A stretch of DNA of 44,255 bases from Campylobacterales bacterium. Its GTDB lineage: Bacteria; Campylobacterota; Campylobacteria; Campylobacterales; Sulfurospirillaceae. Each line of letters begins with the position of its first letter. Position 1 is the stretch's first letter. Of the stretch, positions 26,349-35,383 are shown in pieces. Location of the stretch: positions 1-44,255 of the forward strand of contig JAFGFU010000023.1 in assembly GCA_016930915.1 (NCBI GenBank). The letters are read 5' to 3'. The position numbers and the translations under genes were made by a program. The notes under the pieces are model-generated. The model was not told where the DNA came from, ran no database searches, and saw only the letters and a program-made list of their open reading frames with translations.

Positions 26349-26657
26349 ATGAAAAAAATTGGTGTGCTCTTAGCACTCATCGGGCTATTAAATGCTGCGG
26401 ATACGACAAGGGGACCTGTTGCCTTTGAATCCTACGACACAAATAAAGATAATATCATTACTCAAGAAGAATTTCAAGGAGTAAAAAACGAACGCATGAG
26501 TGCTAAAGCAGAGGCAAACATGCCCATGCGGAATGCGGTCAATACTCCTGAATTTAGTGTTTTTGATACCAATAATGATGGTAAAATCACCAAAGAAGAG
26601 TATCAAAAAGGGCAGTTAGATCGTATGCAAGACAGACGTGGTAAAGGCAGACAATAA
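26349..26657 (+). CDS. Exported EF-hand protein
   Basis: This is a 102-residue protein with a signal peptide (MKKIGVLLALIGLLNAA). It has two canonical calcium-binding loops: DTNKDNIITQEE (30-41) and DTNNDGKITKEE (73-84), each with acidic residues at positions 1, 5 and 12. It probably binds calcium in the periplasm as a small calmodulin-like module; the partner is unknown. An ACAAGGAG site precedes the ATG. It is co-directional with the DUF4405 gene and ends before a strong terminator. Confidence 0.88.
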   Translation: MKKIGVLLALIGLLNAADTTRGPVAFESYDTNKDNIITQEEFQGVKNERMSAKAEANMPMRNAVNTPEFSVFDTNNDGKITKEEYQKGQLDRMQDRRGKGRQ

Positions 26658-26674
26658 TCTTTACATGTAAGAAC

Positions 26675-26700
26675 AAAAGGCGAATTGATTTTCGCCTTTT
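26675..26700. terminator. Bidirectional terminator after the EF-hand gene
   Basis: A perfect 10-bp stem (AAAAGGCGAA / TTCGCCTTTT) with loop TTGATT and T-runs on both strands lies between converging genes. A TTACATGTAA copy (26661-26670) lies just before it. Confidence 0.88.
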
Positions 26701-27063
26701 TTACGCACGACTGGAGATAAAAATTCCTAAGACAATCAAAGCAAGCCCAAGAACTTTATAGAGTGTCACACTCTCTGAAAAAAGAAACACGGAAGAGACA
26801 AAGACAACCACAAACGTGAGTCCCATAAAGGGATACGCATAGCTTAGTTCAAACTTTGTCATCGCCGCCATCCAACACAAGGAGGCGACAAAAGCAGAGA
26901 CAAAGCCACTCAAAATAAAAGGGTCTAAAAAGAGCTTCAATAAAAAAATAAGTTTCTCAAACGTTTCTTCAGGCAAATGTCCATAATTTGGAATACGCCA
27001 CTTAATAACCAACTGCCCATAAACGGTAAAAAAAATCGTTCCAAAAATGTATAAATGCGCCAT
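26701..27063 (-). CDS. Small four-helix EamA/SMR-like membrane protein
   Basis: The 120-residue protein has four predicted membrane helices, the layout of SMR exporters and of ArnE/ArnF-type lipid-sugar flippase subunits. The second half reads SYAYPFMGLTFVVVFVSSVFLFSESVTLYKVLGLALIVLGIF, typical of EamA-like halves. I chose the ATG at 27063, which overlaps the aminotransferase stop by one base (TAATG). The genomic setting with a sugar aminotransferase and glycosyltransferases makes lipid-linked sugar flipping more likely than drug export (inference). Confidence 0.75.
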   Translation of the reverse strand: MAHLYIFGTIFFTVYGQLVIKWRIPNYGHLPEETFEKLIFLLKLFLDPFILSGFVSAFVASLCWMAAMTKFELSYAYPFMGLTFVVVFVSSVFLFSESVTLYKVLGLALIVLGIFISSRA

Positions 27064-28196
27064 TAACGTGCACTCCATTGCCTTAAAATTTCACACACTG
27101 CATCTATCTCTTCAAGGCTAATACCATAATAAAGGGGCAAACGAAGAAGCCGTTCGCTCTCTTTGGTCGTATAGACATCTTCACCAAACATACGACCGTA
27201 TTTTAAACCAGCAGGAGCGCTGTGCAAAGGAATATAATGAAAAACAGCCCCAATCTCAGCTTCTTTAAACTTCTCCAAAAGTGCGGTTCGCTCTTCTAAA
27301 TTTTTCACTTTAATATAAAACATATGCGCATTATGCACACATCCTTCTGGTATATATGCCACTTCAATGAACCCTTTTTGAGCCAAAGGCGCAAGCCTTT
27401 CATGGTACGCTTTCCATGCCTCTAAACGGTGATTTTGTATGGTCTGTGCTTTTTCAAGTTGCCCCCAAAGATAAGCCGCTTGAAGCTCACTAGGCAGATA
27501 ACTACTTCCTATATCCATCCAACCGTATTTATCCACCATGCCTCTAAAAAACTGACTGCGATTGGTACCTTTTTCACGAATAATCTCCGCCCTATGCGCA
27601 AACTGCTCATCGTTAATCAGCAACAATCCACCCTCTCCGCCACTGGTCACATTTTTGGTCTCATGGAAACTAAACGCTCCTAAATGACCAATCGTCCCTA
27701 ACGGCTTGCCTTTGTACGTTGCTTCAAAGCCTTGCGCTGCATCTTCTACCACAAAAAGGTTGTGACGTGTTGCAATCTCCATAATCACATCCATCTCGCA
27801 TCCAACCCCTGCGTAATGCACAGGAACAATCGCCCTTGTTTGAGGAGTAATCGCCGCTTCAATCAAACGCTCATCGATATTCATTGTCTCTGGTTTGACA
27901 TCGACAAAAACAATTTTTGCCCCACGAAGTGCGAAAGCATCAGCCGTACTCACAAAGGTGTAGCTGGGCATAATCACCTCATCACCCTCTTTGATGTCTA
28001 AAAGCAGAGCTGCCATTTCAAGGGCATGGGTACAAGAAGGCGTCAACAAAGTTTTCGCACATCCATAACGCTTCTCAAACCACTCTTGACATGCTTTACC
28101 AAAGGCACCATCGCCTGAAATTTTAAGGCTATTCATCGCTTCTAAAACGTATTTGTCTTCATTGCCTGTTCGAGGCGGTTTATTAAAATGTATCAT
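27063..28196 (-). CDS. wecE: WecE/RffA-type sugar aminotransferase (DegT family)
   Basis: This PLP enzyme is likely to transaminate a dTDP-4-keto-6-deoxyhexose. The 377-residue protein has LTPSCTHALEMAALLLDI, MPSYTFVSTADAFALRGAKIVFVD, HYAGVGCEMD, EDAAQG, and the PLP lysine in FHETKNVTSGGEGG (K181). The family resemblance is to dTDP-4-amino-4,6-dideoxygalactose transaminase. The synthesis genes for dTDP-ketosugar are not in the window. It sits downstream of a WbqC-like gene after a 130-base gap full of inverted repeats. Confidence 0.85.
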   Translation of the reverse strand: MIHFNKPPRTGNEDKYVLEAMNSLKISGDGAFGKACQEWFEKRYGCAKTLLTPSCTHALEMAALLLDIKEGDEVIMPSYTFVSTADAFALRGAKIVFVDVKPETMNIDERLIEAAITPQTRAIVPVHYAGVGCEMDVIMEIATRHNLFVVEDAAQGFEATYKGKPLGTIGHLGAFSFHETKNVTSGGEGGLLLINDEQFAHRAEIIREKGTNRSQFFRGMVDKYGWMDIGSSYLPSELQAAYLWGQLEKAQTIQNHRLEAWKAYHERLAPLAQKGFIEVAYIPEGCVHNAHMFYIKVKNLEERTALLEKFKEAEIGAVFHYIPLHSAPAGLKYGRMFGEDVYTTKESERLLRLPLYYGISLEEIDAVCEILRQWSAR

Positions 28197-28228
28197 TCTT
28201 TACTCTTCAATAAATTTTATAGAGTTGT

Positions 28229-28319
28229 GAGAACTCTTGACACGCTTTTAGAGCTAAGCTCTAAAAGCTACGCTAACGCTGAGTTCTCTTCGGCAGAGTG
28301 CCCAGCGCACCTTTGGTGC
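28229..28319. repeat. Nested inverted repeats in the wbqC-wecE gap
   Basis: An outer dyad (GAGAACTC 28229-28236 with GAGTTCTC 28281-28288) encloses a nearly perfect 25-base palindrome (12-base arms GCTTTTAGAGCT around one A, 28244-28268). A short hairpin GCACC-TTT-GGTGC (28307-28319) follows, with a T-run on the plus strand. It may be a transcript-processing region, the trace of a small mobile repeat, or the 3' end of a plus-strand RNA. Confidence 0.55.
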
Positions 28320-28326
28320 TTTTTTA

Positions 28327-29022
28327 TTAATGAATCTGAATACTTTTAAGAAAATTTTTGGCGTTTTCGCCCTCATTGAAAATCACATCAATCACACTCA
28401 CCCCATGCTCAAAAGGAGGGAAGAGCTGATGATACTCTTTGTACCCACTATAATCCATCCATTCCACACGAATCCCTGCTGCTTCAAAAATGGACTCATC
28501 CAAATAATCCCGTGCCGCTGGACCACTGAGATAGGTCGTTGCACCCAATTCTTGACACAATGCCAAAAGCCTTTCACTTTTGCCCTCAGCCAAAACAAAC
28601 TCTCTAGAATCTCGAATCTTCGTTTGAATGTCTAGCATTTCACACAACGCCTCAATAAAATAACGATTAATCTCACTAATATGCGTCTGTGTCGCTCCTG
28701 CGTACAACACTTCAAATTGCTCTTTATACGCTTTAAAATAAGGTGCTTTAGCATAACTTTGCGCAATGCTTTTCCAATGATTGACATGCCATTTCGCATC
28801 CGTAATCATTGTTTCATTGATTTTTTGATGCAAACTTTCTTGACGTACAGGAATACTCAGCCACTGCAAGCCATTTTGCGTCTTAATTTTATTGCGGTTA
28901 CGCCAATCATTTTTCGTGTATTGCATATCATCGTACAACACGAACTCATCCACACTGCCAATAATGTCAAAATACCCCTTCCACGGGATATAGTTTGACT
29001 GTAAAATCGCTACTTTTTTCAT
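28327..29022 (-). CDS. WbqC-like protein
   Basis: The 231-residue soluble protein starts VAILQSNYIPWKGYFDIIGSVDEFVLYDDMQYTKNDWRNRNKIK, the hallmark of the WbqC family found in polysaccharide and glycan gene clusters. Its precise reaction is not firmly known to me; some members are thought to act in modified-sugar transfer or synthesis. The ATG overlaps the stop of the GT2 gene (ATGA), so it is translationally coupled to it. Confidence 0.85.
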   Translation of the reverse strand: MKKVAILQSNYIPWKGYFDIIGSVDEFVLYDDMQYTKNDWRNRNKIKTQNGLQWLSIPVRQESLHQKINETMITDAKWHVNHWKSIAQSYAKAPYFKAYKEQFEVLYAGATQTHISEINRYFIEALCEMLDIQTKIRDSREFVLAEGKSERLLALCQELGATTYLSGPAARDYLDESIFEAAGIRVEWMDYSGYKEYHQLFPPFEHGVSVIDVIFNEGENAKNFLKSIQIH

Positions 29023-29948
29023 AAATTAATCGTCTCTTCAATAATATAAAGCGGTCGTCGTTTGACCTCATCGAAAATCTTGCCAATGTAAAGTCCTACA
29101 ATGCCAATAATGGCGAACAACAGTCCAAACATAAAAAACATGGATACCATTAAACTCGTCCAACCCTCTGTGGCAGTACCAAAAAGAAAATAACGAAGTA
29201 TCAACCAACTGGCATACATCAAACTCACCAAAGCAATGCTAAAACCTAATTGAATCGAAAGACGAAGCGGTTTATTAGAGTGCGACACTATCGAGTCAAT
29301 GGCTAATTTAAAAAGTTTTGAGAGATTATACGACGAATTTCCATACGCTCGTGGCGCATGTTCAATATCAATTTCTGTTTTTTTAAACCCAACCATTTGA
29401 GCAAAAAGGAGAAAATCACGACTATGTTCTCGATAACGATTAATTGTTTGAACCACTTTTTGAGAGTAAATGCCAAAATTAGCAATTGAATTATCATGTT
29501 TACTATCAGTAAAATAGTCCAATACCTTGTTAAACGCACGAGAACCCAAACGTTTAAAGAAACTATCTTGCCTCTCTACGCGTCTGCCAAACACAATGTC
29601 ATAGCCATCACGTGCCGTGTTGTAAAGCTTAATAATCTCTTCAGGCTTATCTTGCAAATCACAATCCATCACCACTACCCACTCGCCTTTGGCATGATCA
29701 AGCCCTGCTGTGATGGCATAGTGTTGACCAAAATTGCGGGAGAAATTAATACCTTTGACCCTTTCATCGCGTGCGCAGAGCATTACAATGCGCTCCCAAG
29801 AACCTTGAGGGCAAGCATCATTCACAAAAATAATTTCAAAATTATTACTAATTTGAGATAGAGATGTAACTAAACGCTCATACAGCTCAACCAAAGACTC
29901 TTTCGAGCCATACACAGGAGAAACCACACTAATCTTGATAGACTCCAA
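29019..29948 (-). CDS. GT2 glycosyltransferase, polyprenyl-phosphate type
   Basis: The 309-residue enzyme resembles GtrB/ArnC-like enzymes that load a sugar onto undecaprenyl phosphate. It has SVVSPVYGSKESLVELYERL, the DxD-containing MDCDLQD (D94, D96), and two C-terminal membrane helices (about 228-250 and 262-285) that anchor it. The start is a TTG at 29948 with AAAGGT upstream; that site overlaps the end of a TTACATGTAA copy (29959-29968). Together with the polytopic protein upstream and the small four-helix protein downstream it resembles a gtr-type glycan modification set (inference). Confidence 0.85.
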   Translation of the reverse strand: MESIKISVVSPVYGSKESLVELYERLVTSLSQISNNFEIIFVNDACPQGSWERIVMLCARDERVKGINFSRNFGQHYAITAGLDHAKGEWVVVMDCDLQDKPEEIIKLYNTARDGYDIVFGRRVERQDSFFKRLGSRAFNKVLDYFTDSKHDNSIANFGIYSQKVVQTINRYREHSRDFLLFAQMVGFKKTEIDIEHAPRAYGNSSYNLSKLFKLAIDSIVSHSNKPLRLSIQLGFSIALVSLMYASWLILRYFLFGTATEGWTSLMVSMFFMFGLLFAIIGIVGLYIGKIFDEVKRRPLYIIEETINL

Positions 29949-29969
29949 GCAAAGACCTTTACATGTAAA

Positions 29970-31643
29970 TTATGGAGCCGTTATTATACGCTTTTTCTTT
30001 GGTGGTTTTGCTGTTTTCTTTTCATAGAGTGGATTTTTTTCAAAAATGAAAATGGTGTACTTTCCATAGTTAAATTGTTCGATAAAATCAGGCATGTTCG
30101 ATGCCTTAATCCCTTCATTAAATGCTTCGATATTATGTTTATCGGTTATAAAAAAGACTTTACCATCGGTTGAATCCTTTTGGTACCAACGGTCATTAGA
30201 GAGCCAATGTTCAAGTTTAATGCCCTCTTTGGAGATAATAATAGGGCGAATATCCACCTCGCTGTCACTAAAAACGGTGTAAATATGTGAATCCCAATAG
30301 CTTGCGTAACCAAAATGAAGTCCTTTGCTTTTGAGTTCTTCCACAAACGCAATACGCTCATCTACAAGACCTCTCCATTCTTTAGGAGAAACATACTGCC
30401 ACGACAACCCAATAGCCAGCAATAAACAAAAAGAAAGAACCATTTTTATAAACGTCGAAAAAAAGCGCCACATCATCACATTACAGACTAAAATCATCAT
30501 GATAAAAGGAGAAATATAGCGAATATTATTACGAGCTGCCCATGCATGTTCATGCAAAGAAGTTGTTGCATAAAGTATAAAAATCAAGAAAAATCCCACA
30601 TAAGAAAAGAAAACAAAAAAGCGTTCCGTTGCACTCATTTGAAAGAAAGATTTCTTTACATGTAAAAGAGGAATAATCAGTACAAAAGGATAAAGAAAGA
30701 ACTTCAGTAACGAGATTCCTCCTTCTAAAGAAGAGGCACAAATACCTTCATTCCATTCAGCCCCTATAAAATTAAAAAGTCCTAAAAAGGCGTGTGCGAT
30801 ATGCACGGGTAGCTGTTCAAGAGGAACTAGCACGGCTTGATTTGCACCCCCTGAAACTTTAAGGCTCTCTAAAAGCGTTTGATGTGCCACAACACCTATA
30901 CCCACAACCCCTATGGCAAAAAGAATAATAACAATTCTCTTTACTGAGCGAAAACGTCTGATGACACCTTGAAACGTTTTATAAGAATCTTTTGCAAAAT
31001 AAAGGGTTAAAACTAAAGCACCCAAAAAAGGAACCACATAGTAAACAAAAAAGCGTACAGGATTGGCAAGAACAAGCAAATATAACAACGCCATAAAGAA
31101 GATAAAGGCTTTAATCTGTGTCGCTACACTCAGTACATGAGGGCTTAATTTACGAAAAATAAACATAAAAGCTATCATAAATAAAAAGTACCATGTATAC
31201 GCTGCTTCACCATAGAGTTCTCGCAAATACATCGGTGAATATCCCACACATACAACGACACCACCCATTAAAGAGGCCACACGTGAAAACATTAAAGAGC
31301 GTAAAAATGCATACAAAAAAACTACCATGAAAAGCGTTACAAAAAAGACCGCAAACGCATGAGCAAAATACCCATTTTTTCCCAATAAAACCCAAGGAAT
31401 CACTAAAATTTGTTTATAAAAAACCCATAAATCATTATTAACATACCACCAATGTGTTGGGAAAAAAGTTCTAGCATGTACAATCTCTTCCGCTAAAATA
31501 TTAGCAATGGCAGCGTCTGAATTAAAAAAAGCCCGATAAGTTTTAAAAATATAAAAACTCACCTCATAAAGAACAAGACTTAAGAGAGAAAAAGCACCCA
31601 ATAATGGCAGTGTTTTTTTGAATAATTGCTTTTTTGAGCGCAC
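29970..31643 (-). CDS. Polytopic membrane protein, possible GT-C glycosyltransferase
   Basis: The 557-residue protein has about ten or more hydrophobic helices and a C-terminal soluble region of some 130 residues. The layout is like that of lipid-sugar-using GT-C enzymes. An acidic residue pair lies in the first external loop (FNSDAAIANILAEEI), reminiscent of the catalytic Asp of that class. I see no decisive motif. The start is a GTG, two bases after the LOG-family gene's stop. A TTACATGTAA copy (30656) gives Leu-His-Val in a loop. It could be the transferase that moves a lipid-linked sugar onto a surface glycan. Confidence 0.65.
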   Translation of the reverse strand: MRSKKQLFKKTLPLLGAFSLLSLVLYEVSFYIFKTYRAFFNSDAAIANILAEEIVHARTFFPTHWWYVNNDLWVFYKQILVIPWVLLGKNGYFAHAFAVFFVTLFMVVFLYAFLRSLMFSRVASLMGGVVVCVGYSPMYLRELYGEAAYTWYFLFMIAFMFIFRKLSPHVLSVATQIKAFIFFMALLYLLVLANPVRFFVYYVVPFLGALVLTLYFAKDSYKTFQGVIRRFRSVKRIVIILFAIGVVGIGVVAHQTLLESLKVSGGANQAVLVPLEQLPVHIAHAFLGLFNFIGAEWNEGICASSLEGGISLLKFFLYPFVLIIPLLHVKKSFFQMSATERFFVFFSYVGFFLIFILYATTSLHEHAWAARNNIRYISPFIMMILVCNVMMWRFFSTFIKMVLSFCLLLAIGLSWQYVSPKEWRGLVDERIAFVEELKSKGLHFGYASYWDSHIYTVFSDSEVDIRPIIISKEGIKLEHWLSNDRWYQKDSTDGKVFFITDKHNIEAFNEGIKASNMPDFIEQFNYGKYTIFIFEKNPLYEKKTAKPPKKKRIITAP

Positions 31644-31645
31644 AA

Positions 31646-32380
31646 CTACTCTTTGTTCGATAAAAATTCAATCGCACGTTGATAATAACGGCTTTGCTCT
31701 AACCCTTCTTCTTTAAGCGCATTAATGTAAAGCACCAAACGTTCATCAATTTTACTAACAATTTCATCTATATCATCGGTGAGAATAATTAACTCAACAT
31801 CTTCAGGACGAATTGCATGATGTTCCACCAGAGTGGTTTTAATAAAATCATAAAGCTTTTCCCAATAATTTTTTCCGTATAAAAATATGCTTATTTTTGT
31901 AATTTTCTTTGTTTGGGTTAGTGTTAAAGCTTCAAAAAGTTCATCGAGCGTTCCAAATCCTCCTGGAAAAATAACATAGGCTAAGGAATATTTAATAAGC
32001 ATGACTTTACGCACAAAAAAATAGTCAAAACTTAAATGCTTCGTGGTAAAATCATTGCCTGATTGTTCGTGAGGCAGATTGATATTAAGCCCAATGGATT
32101 CACATTTACCAGATTCCAAGCCCCCTTTATTGGCTGCTTCCATAATTCCTTTGGAACCACCTGTTACAATGGCATAGCCTTTATTACCAAGCCTATGGGC
32201 TAAGGTATAAGCATCTTTATAATACCGATTATTGGCATGAAACCGTGCACTTCCAAAAAAGGTAACAGCAGGTCCTAAATCATGCAGTTCATCAAAGCCT
32301 TTGACAAAATCAGACATAATACGAAGCACACTCCACTCATTGGTATGTTCAATATCTTTAATACGCTTTGATTCACTCAT
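31646..32380 (-). CDS. LOG-family (TIGR00730) Rossmann-fold protein
   Basis: The 244-residue protein has the LOG signatures VTFFGSARF, GGSKGIMEAANKG and PGGFGTLDELFEALTLTQ. Family members are nucleotide 5'-monophosphate phosphoribohydrolases or related nucleotide hydrolases; the substrate is not known for this one. It lies nine bases downstream of fliY and so is likely transcribed from the flagellar operon. Confidence 0.88.
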   Translation of the reverse strand: MSESKRIKDIEHTNEWSVLRIMSDFVKGFDELHDLGPAVTFFGSARFHANNRYYKDAYTLAHRLGNKGYAIVTGGSKGIMEAANKGGLESGKCESIGLNINLPHEQSGNDFTTKHLSFDYFFVRKVMLIKYSLAYVIFPGGFGTLDELFEALTLTQTKKITKISIFLYGKNYWEKLYDFIKTTLVEHHAIRPEDVELIILTDDIDEIVSKIDERLVLYINALKEEGLEQSRYYQRAIEFLSNKE

Positions 32381-32389
32381 ACTACTTCT

Positions 32390-33250
32390 TTAACGTAATT
32401 TTTCTAAACGTTCACGCTTAGTGCCAATCTCTCCAATTTGCACACCAAAGTTACCATCTACAATGACCACTTCACCCATCGCAATGACTTTATCACCTAC
32501 CAAAATTTCTAAAGGATCATTCGCCAATTGGTCTAACTCAATGACCGAGCCTATATCCATACTCAAAACATCTTTTAAAAGCATTTTCTTTGAACCAATA
32601 CGTACACGAATAGGCAATCTTACATCTTTAATTAATTCTATATTACTTATTTCTTCTGGACTCATATTAGGAACTACTTTTTTAGGCTCTATCGGAGCAG
32701 ATTCTTGAACAACTTCTTTAGGTGCAGAAGCCTGAGGTTCTTCTTCAACAAGAGGAATAAGCTCATGAGAAATAGCAAATGCAATCGTATCATGTGAATT
32801 TTGAACCGCTAAATTGTAAATAAAAAGCTTTTCATAGCCTTTAAAATCAATCTGATCATTAGGTCCAATATACTCTATACTCTCAATATCAAAGTCAAGT
32901 TTTGGCATATTTTTCTGGCTACCAAGCGAACGGGAAAAAGAGCTTAAAATATTGGAGATAATCTCTTTGGTTGCATCTAAATCTTCTGCATCCATCTCCT
33001 CTTTTTCAGCACCATCTCCACCGAGCATCATATCGCCAACTGCTGTTGCAATAGATGTTGCCATAGTGACACGCATACGCCCTTGCATATCACCACCCAC
33101 ACTCACATCTAATTTGGCTAATGGAGGGCTGAGTCTAAGCTTACTCTCTGTGCTCTCTTCTTTATTCAGTTCAACATGAGGGGCAATACCTGTTAAGCCT
33201 TCAATGGTTGAAATAATTTCTTGTTGCAATAATTGTACAAATGTATTCAC
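32390..33250 (-). CDS. fliY: Flagellar motor switch protein FliY/FliN
   Basis: This 286-residue component of the C-ring switch has two parts. The N-terminal CheC-like part (up to about 165) includes MLGGDGAEKEEMDAEDLDATKEIISNIL. The C-terminal SpoA/FliN domain reads KDVRLPIRVRIGSKKMLLKDVLSMDIGSVIELDQLANDPLEILVG. A proline/glutamate-rich linker joins them. The GTG start is preceded by an AAGG-containing site just after the fliM stop. It works with FliM in setting rotation direction. The order fliA-fliM-fliY matches C. jejuni. Confidence 0.93.
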   Translation of the reverse strand: MNTFVQLLQQEIISTIEGLTGIAPHVELNKEESTESKLRLSPPLAKLDVSVGGDMQGRMRVTMATSIATAVGDMMLGGDGAEKEEMDAEDLDATKEIISNILSSFSRSLGSQKNMPKLDFDIESIEYIGPNDQIDFKGYEKLFIYNLAVQNSHDTIAFAISHELIPLVEEEPQASAPKEVVQESAPIEPKKVVPNMSPEEISNIELIKDVRLPIRVRIGSKKMLLKDVLSMDIGSVIELDQLANDPLEILVGDKVIAMGEVVIVDGNFGVQIGEIGTKRERLEKLR

Positions 33251-33253
33251 ACC

Positions 33254-34315
33254 TTACCCCTGTTGTGGTATATCAAACGATGAAATTTTTGACTTACGAA
33301 TTTGCTCTAACTCTTCGAGTTCATCTTTAACTTCATCTTTATCGGTTTTCACCAAACGCTCTATCTTAATCGACTTATGAAAACGATGCAAGCCAATTTC
33401 CGCTAGAAAGAGCTCTTTTTTATCAATCATAACAATGGCTTTATCATCCGCTGCACGATCTAAGCGAATAATATCCCCTTTTTTAAGCTCTAAAAGTTCA
33501 CCCACACTCAAATCTGCTTGACCAATAATCGCCTCGTTAAAGACTTCTGCACGAGAAATAAGGGTATTAAGCTCTTTATTGCGACTCTTTTTTGCACTGG
33601 TCTCCCCTAGCATGATATCACGATTGGCAAGACGAGAGAGAATAGGCTCCAAATAAATAACAGGATAACATAAGTTAATCATTCCGCTGGAATTTCCAAT
33701 AATAATCTCCATCACTACCATAATGACAATCTCATTTTGTGAGACAATTTGTACAACGTTAGGGCTAGACTCTTTGGTTTCAATGGCAGGGTACATATCC
33801 GTAATGGGTGCCCATCCTTCTTTAAGACGCTGCATAATAATACGTAAAATGGCATCAAGCAAATTAAGTTCAATATCGGTTAATTCTCGTGTTGACTCAT
33901 AGGATTCTCCTAAACCTCCTAAGAGTCTATCTATCATTGGAAAAGCGATGGAAGGATTGATTTCTATAATGCAGTTACCATCCAGTGGTTTAATGGAAAA
34001 AACGTTAAAACTCGTAGGACTAGGAAGTGACATCAAAAACTCACCATAGGTCATCTGATCTACCGAATGAAGCTGAATTTCAACGATACTCCGCATAATA
34101 GAGGAGATTTGAGAGGCTAAATTTCGTGCCATTTTGTCATGGATGCCCTTAACCGCACGTAATTGCTCTTTAGAGACACGATTAGGACGTTTAAAGTCAT
34201 AGAGAATAACTTGTTTACTCTCCGTATTATCCATTTCACTAGAGAGCGTATCGCCTTCTTCTTCAACCACTTCTAAAAGGGCATCTATCTCTTCTTGACT
34301 TAATATATCAGCCAT
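33254..34315 (-). CDS. fliM: Flagellar motor switch protein FliM
   Basis: This 353-residue C-ring protein binds CheY-P and couples it to the rotor. The N-terminal LSQEEIDALLEVVEEE is the CheY-binding peptide. The middle domain has YDFKRPNRVSKEQLRAVKGIHDKMARN, and the C-terminal SpoA-like domain has LSVGELLELKKGDIIRLDRAADDKAIVMI. The start overlaps the fliA stop by eight bases. Confidence 0.96.
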   Translation of the reverse strand: MADILSQEEIDALLEVVEEEGDTLSSEMDNTESKQVILYDFKRPNRVSKEQLRAVKGIHDKMARNLASQISSIMRSIVEIQLHSVDQMTYGEFLMSLPSPTSFNVFSIKPLDGNCIIEINPSIAFPMIDRLLGGLGESYESTRELTDIELNLLDAILRIIMQRLKEGWAPITDMYPAIETKESSPNVVQIVSQNEIVIMVVMEIIIGNSSGMINLCYPVIYLEPILSRLANRDIMLGETSAKKSRNKELNTLISRAEVFNEAIIGQADLSVGELLELKKGDIIRLDRAADDKAIVMIDKKELFLAEIGLHRFHKSIKIERLVKTDKDEVKDELEELEQIRKSKISSFDIPQQG

Positions 34316-35021
34316 GAGCTATTCCTAACTCTTCTTTAATTTTTGCTAACAGCTTTTTATGTATTTGTGAAATTCTTGACTCGCTAATCTCTAAAATATC
34401 GCTAATCTCTTTTAAATTGAGTTCTTCAAAATAGTAAAGTTGAATAATCATCTGTTCACGCTCACTAAAACTAGAAAGAATCCCCTGAACCATCTCCATT
34501 AGTTCATCTTTTTCCACTTTTTGTGCAGTATCTTCTTCGGAGAGAATGGTGATTTGTTCGTTCAGTGACATCACAGAGACAATCATAGAACTATTTCTTG
34601 CTTCAGCTATTTTTTCAATATCTTCGCCCAACACTTTTGCCAAATAAGCATCATCAGGTTCACTCCCATGCTCACCTAAATAGGCTGTAATTTCATGATC
34701 AACTAGTTTAATGAGACGCCTATTGGCTCTGCTCATCGTATCAAGGGAACGTAAAAAATCAAGCATGGAACCATAAACTCTCTTTTTTCCATAACCCCAA
34801 AAAGAGTCATTTTGGTCTTTATCGTAACGACGGGAGAGTTTTATCATCTCCTCCGTACCAATGGAAATCAAATCATTCACATCCACGGAAGCTGGCAAAC
34901 GCTCACGCAAACGATACGCCATAGCACGTACGGCAGGAAGGTACTGCAAGACCAATTCATCTTGCTCTTTTTTAAGATTTTGGCTGTATGGGTTAGGCTG
35001 CTTTTTGACCATAGGATTCAT
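34308..35021 (-). CDS. fliA: Flagellar sigma factor FliA (sigma28)
   Basis: This 237-residue sigma70-family factor transcribes late flagellar genes. Region 2 shows YLPAVRAMAYRLRERLPASVDVNDLISIGTEEM and FWGYGKKRVYGSMLDFLRSLD. Region 4 shows FSEREQMIIQLYYFEELNLKEISDILEISESRISQIHKKLL. FlgM is its usual anti-sigma factor and is not seen here. The start overlaps the preceding small membrane-protein gene by 29 bases. An alternative ATG three codons in is possible. Confidence 0.95.
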   Translation of the reverse strand: MNPMVKKQPNPYSQNLKKEQDELVLQYLPAVRAMAYRLRERLPASVDVNDLISIGTEEMIKLSRRYDKDQNDSFWGYGKKRVYGSMLDFLRSLDTMSRANRRLIKLVDHEITAYLGEHGSEPDDAYLAKVLGEDIEKIAEARNSSMIVSVMSLNEQITILSEEDTAQKVEKDELMEMVQGILSSFSEREQMIIQLYYFEELNLKEISDILEISESRISQIHKKLLAKIKEELGIAHG

Positions 35022-35361
35022 TACTATCAGTTGAGCCTTTCATAAACTTTTCATATTGTTGGTTCATATTATCTAAACTGGCTAAGAGATTATCCATCAC
35101 TTTTTCTCTGCTCTCAAGCTCTTGAATAAAATAATCTCCAATGTTTTCATGATCTTTTTTATCAAAAATAAATGTCGCAATTTTGTCAAAATCAAAGAAA
35201 CTAATGACCGCTACGTGAATAATAAGATAAAACACTAATGTTATCTCTAAAGTATAAAAGAGTATCTCTTCAGGTTCTGAAAAATTGAGTATCGAGAACA
35301 TTAATCCTATAAAAAAACCACACGTTGTAAAAAAATAGATGAAATTTTCTGATTTGACCAT
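34993..35361 (-). CDS. Small membrane protein between flhG and fliA
   Basis: The 122-residue protein has two N-terminal membrane helices (about 8-27 and 33-56) and a charged, helical cytoplasmic tail ending SNESYGQKAA. C. jejuni has an unnamed membrane-protein gene at the same place between flhG and fliA. No motif is recognisable. AAAGG lies upstream of the ATG. Its place within the regulatory flagellar genes suggests a flagellar role, but that is inference. Confidence 0.8.
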   Translation of the reverse strand: MVKSENFIYFFTTCGFFIGLMFSILNFSEPEEILFYTLEITLVFYLIIHVAVISFFDFDKIATFIFDKKDHENIGDYFIQELESREKVMDNLLASLDNMNQQYEKFMKGSTDSNESYGQKAA

Positions 35362-35383
35362 GAATTGCCTTTACAAAATGTAT

